Assembly (NCBI GenBank): GCA_003427395.1
Contig: BFEA01000374.1
Coordinates: forward strand, 300,031 to 321,215
Reading direction: 5' to 3'
Source of the DNA: Chara braunii
Lineage: Eukaryota; Streptophyta; Charophyceae; Charales; Characeae
DNA: 21,185 nucleotides
The position numbers and the translations under genes were made by a program. Below, piece by piece: positions 17,998 to 21,185 of the stretch. The notes beneath the pieces are model-generated. The model saw nothing but the letters and a program-made list of their open reading frames with translations, did not search any database and was not told the origin of the DNA. Position 1 is the stretch's first letter; each line of letters begins with the position of its first letter.

Positions 17998-18301
17998 GCC
18001 CACAGCCCTGGATGCCTCAAGTCATACATTCAAACTCAGGGCTCGGCAGGAATGCGCACTCGGACTGCGCCTGGCACATGCAAGACACATCAGAAACCTA
18101 AAGAAGGCAGTTCATTTTGAGGAACAAGTTGCCGCCTTCCCCACCTCTCCACCTTTTCAGGGTCTTACGGCACTTCAGTATGCAAATGGCCAAAAAGACA
18201 GCAACAAAGCTAAAAGAGAGGATTTGACGAAGGGTTTTGAACTGAGCATGGAGGAGGGAAAAGGAATGGAAGAAGAGTGTAAAATGCTCTCAGAAAAATA
18301 A
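17998..18301 (+). pseudogene. 3' part of the host reading frame split by the LINE
   Basis: The first 12 bases repeat 6652-6663, the target duplication. The frame then continues from the 6470-6663 part without shift: MPTA, then LDASSHTFKLRARQ, a basic alpha-helical segment (LRLAHARHIRNLKKAVHFEE), a short Pro/Phe segment, and an acidic, Lys-rich tail ending MLSEK-stop at 18299-18301. The composition is that of a soluble charged protein; I do not recognise a family. Expression of the original gene would now have to pass an 11.3-kb insertion. Confidence 0.4.
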
Positions 18302-18787
18302 TTGAACTGCAAAACTTATTCCGTGGTTGTGATCAGGGTATTGACCCTTCATCGGTGGGACCAGGGTGGGCGTGGTGGTTGTCAAGGACGGCGGAAAGAG
18401 CGGGTGGTGGGGTTGGCTGGCAGGGTGGCCCAGTGCAAATGTGAATAATTGGTAAGATACGAGGGAGGGACAGGGGCAGACTTGTTGTGGCAATCCTGGA
18501 TGCTGCAGGAGAGTTGGTGGAGAATGCATTTGCAACACTGGGGATGTTTGGGCATCTGGCTTGAAGAATGGGCAGGGTTTGATCAGTCCAAGTGTGTTCG
18601 CACCCCATTGACAAATGATGATGATGATGAGAATCTGTGAGACGTGATTCACTGTGTCAATTGTCTGTCATCGTCAACATCACCAATTTCATCGCACATG
18701 CGTCACCTGGTGGTTGGTTATGCAGAGGTCCACAGGTTTGTGAAAGGACCTTGAAGTAAGTTGCAATGCCAATGATGACTATTCCGC
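18302..18787. other. Gene-free stretch
   Basis: The plus strand is G-rich from about 18345 to 18440. The only long frames are Pro-rich minus-strand readings produced by that composition. A GAT microsatellite (five units) lies at about 18615-18630. I see no RNA gene. Confidence 0.4.
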
Positions 18788-19177
18788 CTATCTCATTCGA
18801 GTGCGGTGGTCAACGTTCAATCGGCTACTGCAGAAGGTGGATCCCCATTCGCAAAAGCAAGTGACTGAATTCATAGCACCTTTGGCTCTCGAAAAACAAC
18901 TCACATTCACGGTCAACAGGTAGGGGCACGTGATTCTCACAGCCACAGCACGTCGGCATATAAAATGGGCAAAACGAGCAGCCTTCATGTGGTAAAAGAT
19001 GTGGTGGCAGCCATCCAGGGGTAGTACCCAAATGTCATGGGGTTTGCAGACTTCAAAGAGAGTCGCAAAGTGGAAAATTTTGCGGCCTTGCGGTTTCCAA
19101 ATTGTTGGGGGTGCATTGACTGGATTGTGGGTGTTTTTGAATATAAAGGGATCAAATGGATCAGGCTTAATAGCCAT
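18788..19177 (-). pseudogene. Possible Cys-rich gene remnant, unassigned
   Basis: Two minus-strand frames overlap. The first (starting at 19177) reads KIFHFATLFEVCKPHDIWVL and DGCHHIFYHMKAA. From about 18980 the neighbouring frame reads better, as GCSFCPFYMPTCCGCENHVP and ESQRCYEFSHLLLRMGI, with clustered Cys as in a zinc-binding domain. A single frameshift would join them. I cannot name a family; a decayed transposase or zinc-binding protein fragment is possible. The first 20 residues come from the tandem repeat at 19121-19165 and are probably not part of any protein. Confidence 0.25.
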
Positions 19178-19285
19178 TGCTTGGATTGTGGGTGTTTTTG
19201 AAGATGTTCAAGCAGCTGCCACATGAAGAAATGTGTACTACCAGTGCTTGGATTGTGGCTGTTTTTGGAGATAAGGGGATCAAAT
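19121..19285. repeat. Three-unit tandem repeat (61-67 bp), third unit interrupted
   Basis: TGGATTGTGGGTGTTTTTGA occurs at 19121-19140 and 19182-19201, and as TGGATTGTGGCTGTTTTTGG at 19249-19268. Unit 1 continues with ATATAAAGGGATCAAATGG and ATCAGGCTTAATAGCC. Unit 3 continues AGATAAGGGGATCAAAT and is then cut at 19285; its missing tail (GGATCAGGTGTAATATCC) reappears at 20174 after the inserted element. Unit 2 lacks the GGGATCAAAT part. Confidence 0.8.
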
Positions 19286-19300
19286 CAGTGCTGTAAACCA

Positions 19301-19348
19301 GGTAGGACTGGGGGGCCCTCCCCCAACCCGAACCAGACCGGTCCTACC
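19301..19348. repeat. Hairpin near the left end of the hAT-like element
   Basis: GGTAGGAC (19301-19308) pairs with GTCCTACC (19341-19348). Inside, TGGGGGGCCCTCCCCCA (19309-19325) forms a second G/C-rich stem. Confidence 0.75.
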
Positions 19349-19671
19349 GGCTTGTCGACCGGGCCGGTTCCCCCCTGGTTGGCCATTGCGCATCTTTCTT
19401 CTTCTTCTGCCCAGGGTGTTGTAGAGGCCAACGACTAGACTCACGGTGATCGCTGGCAGCGGCAGCCGGTGGTCCTGACAGGATAGACCACCTTCCCCAC
19501 ATTAATACTCCCAGCGCACCCCCTACCCCTACTATCCTACCTCAGTGTGACCAGCACTCAGGACCATCACCCAACCAGTGTCGAGGGCAACTTGGACCAG
19601 ACAGTAGTGACAAGCACCAAGGGGCCATAGCGCATGCAATTTGGGGTGCCTTACAGTTTTTTCTTTTGGGC

Positions 19672-19706
19672 CAGGAGGCCTCCACGCAGGCCGTGGAGGT
19701 CTCCTG
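19672..19706. repeat. 15-bp stem hairpin inside the hAT-like element
   Basis: CAGGAGGCCTCCACG (19672-19686) pairs with CGTGGAGGTCTCCTG (19692-19706) around a 5-base loop, with one G-T type mismatch. Confidence 0.85.
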
Positions 19707-19740
19707 ACTCTAAAAAAAATCAGACTGGGTCCTGTAGGCC

Positions 19741-19836
19741 CGCCAAAAAGGCTTGAAAAGGGCGGCCTATCTGGACCGCTGATCTCCAGAGATCAGCAGC
19801 CCAGATAGGCCAGCCTTTTCAAAGTTTTTGGGTGGG
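19741..19836. repeat. Long imperfect palindrome inside the hAT-like element
   Basis: Arms 19752-19785 and 19790-19823 are 34 bases each with about five mismatches and a 4-base loop (CCAG). Matching blocks include GAAAAGG/CCTTTTC, GGCCTATCTGG/CCAGATAGGCC and GCTGATCT/AGATCAGC. Weaker pairing (CCAAAAA with TTTTTGG) extends the arms outward to about 19743 and 19832. Confidence 0.85.
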
Positions 19837-20116
19837 AAGTACCGTCCCTGCCCTGCCACTAACACCCCCACCCCCCTTTTCGATGTTCTTGGGTGGAAGG
19901 TCAACGTTTGCAGAAAGCCAGGTACGTTGTTGTCAACATCTGCTGAAGCCCGTGCTTGCTGAANCCCCACNCCCCCCGCCAATCCCCCCAAATGAAACTT
20001 CTCTGTTCAAACTTTTCTTTGCGCATTCGGGGAGATCTCAGCGCATGCAGTTCAACCTTGTTTTCAAAAAATAAAAAATAAAAAAAATTGACCCACTTTT
20101 AGGCCCAACCAGAATT

Positions 20117-20144
20117 CCGGTTGGACAACCGAGGGTCCAACCGG
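20117..20144. repeat. Hairpin near the right end of the hAT-like element
   Basis: CCGGTTGGAC (20117-20126) is the exact reverse complement of GTCCAACCGG (20135-20144), with an 8-base loop. It mirrors the hairpin near the left end of the element. Confidence 0.85.
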
Positions 20145-20173
20145 CTAGTTGCCGGCACAGCCCGGGATCAAAT

Positions 20174-21185
20174 GGATCAGGTGTAATATCCCATAAAAAC
20201 TCGTCACATTTGGGAATCCCATGGGGAAGCAGGTTGGAAATCAACATGGTTAAAAATGCTAATCCAATTGCAAGGAATATGAGTGAGAACGATATACAGA
20301 AAACCAAGTTGCGACATCACACAGATGTCCAAGTAGTCATGTACCAAGCAGAGAGCATAAATGCGCCAAGATTCCATCCACATAAGAGCATTACAATGAA
20401 CTCATCAGCCAATGTTCAAGCCTTCAGGCCACACCAATGCAGTATCCAATGCCACTCCTATTGTCTGGCGCCCAGCGCCCTTCCTACACCTACCTAGCCT
20501 ATCCTACTACAGCCGCATTCACGCAACAGGCTCACTTCCACTTTAAAGACCAATGTGCATGACGTCAACACCATAGCCGACCTCCCTCATGTACCAGGTA
20601 CGTATCTCGTCTCCCCTCATCACCCCCTGACCACCCACACTTATGCGCCTCCTCCCAAAGAGTCAAAGACCCCACCATCGCCAATCACCAGCACACACGC
20701 CCTGCAGCCCGGCTATGGCTGCAGGCGCCCCGCTGCCCTGCAGTGCCCGTATGCGCCCCAGCCCGCTAGCGCAGCACGCAGCTACTCGCGCAGCAACGCA
20801 GCAGCGTGACCGCAATGCCTGCATGGGCCAGAATGCCAGACCCTGGCTGCCTCTCTCCCTATATGGAAGTGGCAGCCTCTGTTTGGCTGCATGTGGGCCT
20901 GGCTGAGAAGCTTCCAGTACCTTCCGGTCTAGCCCCGGTGCCTGCGCCCAGGCCCAGCTCTGCAGGTGAGGGTTTGGGCCCTGTACAGTTGGGCACTCCC
21001 CGCTTTTCCAGACTTCAGCCGTTTGCTGCATCGGCACAGGGATTTTAATCACGTACGAGGGCTTCCGTCTGGAAAAGCGGCTTTCCGTCTCCCCGCCTTT
21101 CCGTCTCGACCTCTCCCCCCCTCTCCTTCCTTCCCCCGACATCGTCCCAACTCTCCCTCCCCCCTTTCCTTCCCCGAGCTCGTCG
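20174..21185. other. No confident gene; GC- and CT-rich tail
   Basis: A plus-strand frame at 20210-20497 (for example DVQVVMYQAESINAPRF) and a shifted continuation (SYTYLAYPTTAAFTQQAHFH) could be pieces of a Pro-rich exon ending at CCAG|GTACGT (donor near 20599), but nothing confirms it. A second donor-like site TGCAG|GTGAGG lies at 20961-20970. A 9-bp hairpin CCTGCAGCC/GGCTGCAGG lies at 20701-20725. From 21060 the strand is dominated by C and T runs. The long minus-strand frame over 20663-21142 follows from GC content and has no motif. Confidence 0.3.

Larger units (their letters stand above)
19286..20165. mobile_element. 880-bp hAT-like non-autonomous DNA element
   Basis: The interval is flanked by GATCAAAT (19278-19285 and 20166-20173), an 8-bp duplication, the size typical of the hAT superfamily. 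Its left end CAGTGCTGT and the reverse complement of its right end CCGGGCTGT agree at seven of nine positions, a short imperfect terminal inverted repeat of hAT style. Removing the element restores the third unit of the surrounding tandem repeat, independent support for the exact borders. No transposase frame is present. The interior contains several long hairpins, so it belongs with MITE or fold-back-like derivatives. The duplication could be read as 10 bp (GGGATCAAAT), which slightly shifts the right border. Confidence 0.65.

Noticed and set aside
20663-21142. 159-residue minus-strand ORF near the right edge
   Set aside because: GC-rich DNA with few stops; low-complexity Arg/Gly/Ala composition and no motif.

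Overview
The window is nuclear DNA of a repeat-rich eukaryote. I see GT-AG exon edges, a LINE-type retrotransposon with poly(A), nested insertions, microsatellites and long gene-free stretches, and no operon, Shine-Dalgarno or prokaryotic signal. The LINE has the gag-like ORF1 with a zinc knuckle, the APE endonuclease and the RT tail typical of plant-type L1 elements. The one recognisable host exon encodes tandem extracellular beta-type repeats. Together these suggest a green-lineage organism, possibly a streptophyte alga, but I cannot fix the species from sequence alone.

Layout. 1-2.2 kb: non-coding DNA with two families of degenerate repeats. 2.2-3.6 kb: a weak minus-strand ORF and a poly(A)-ended repeat module. 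3.6-4.1 kb: a small basic ORF and a perfect hairpin. 4.1-5.2 kb: a large minus-strand exon of a fibrocystin-like repeat protein with a clear splice donor. 5.2-6.4 kb: intronic or intergenic DNA. 6.47-6.66 kb and 18.0-18.3 kb: two halves of one plus-strand reading frame, split by a LINE.

The LINE covers 6664-17997 and is flanked by a perfect 12-bp target-site duplication (6652-6663 and 17998-18009). It has a C-rich leader, a decayed ORF1 (8162-10891) and a decayed ORF2 (endonuclease, reverse transcriptase, C-terminal Cys/His region; 11086-17715). ORF2 is interrupted just after the catalytic FTDD box by a second insertion of about 1.97 kb ending in 31 A's (about 13420-15391). That insertion carries, on the opposite strand, an unidentified two-exon gene with an Asp/Asn-rich tract, a TATA-like box and a duplicated decayed 3' end. 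A 60-bp module next to its poly(A) recurs at 3.5 kb, also followed by poly(A).

18.3-21.2 kb: non-coding DNA with a tandem repeat whose third unit is split by an 880-bp, hairpin-rich, hAT-like non-autonomous element (19286-20165) with an 8-bp duplication GATCAAAT. The last kilobase is GC- and CT-rich with only weak coding hints.

No intact, functional transposon remains: ORF1 and ORF2 both carry several frameshifts and stops. The main interest is the layered record of insertions and the antisense spliced gene inside the nested one.
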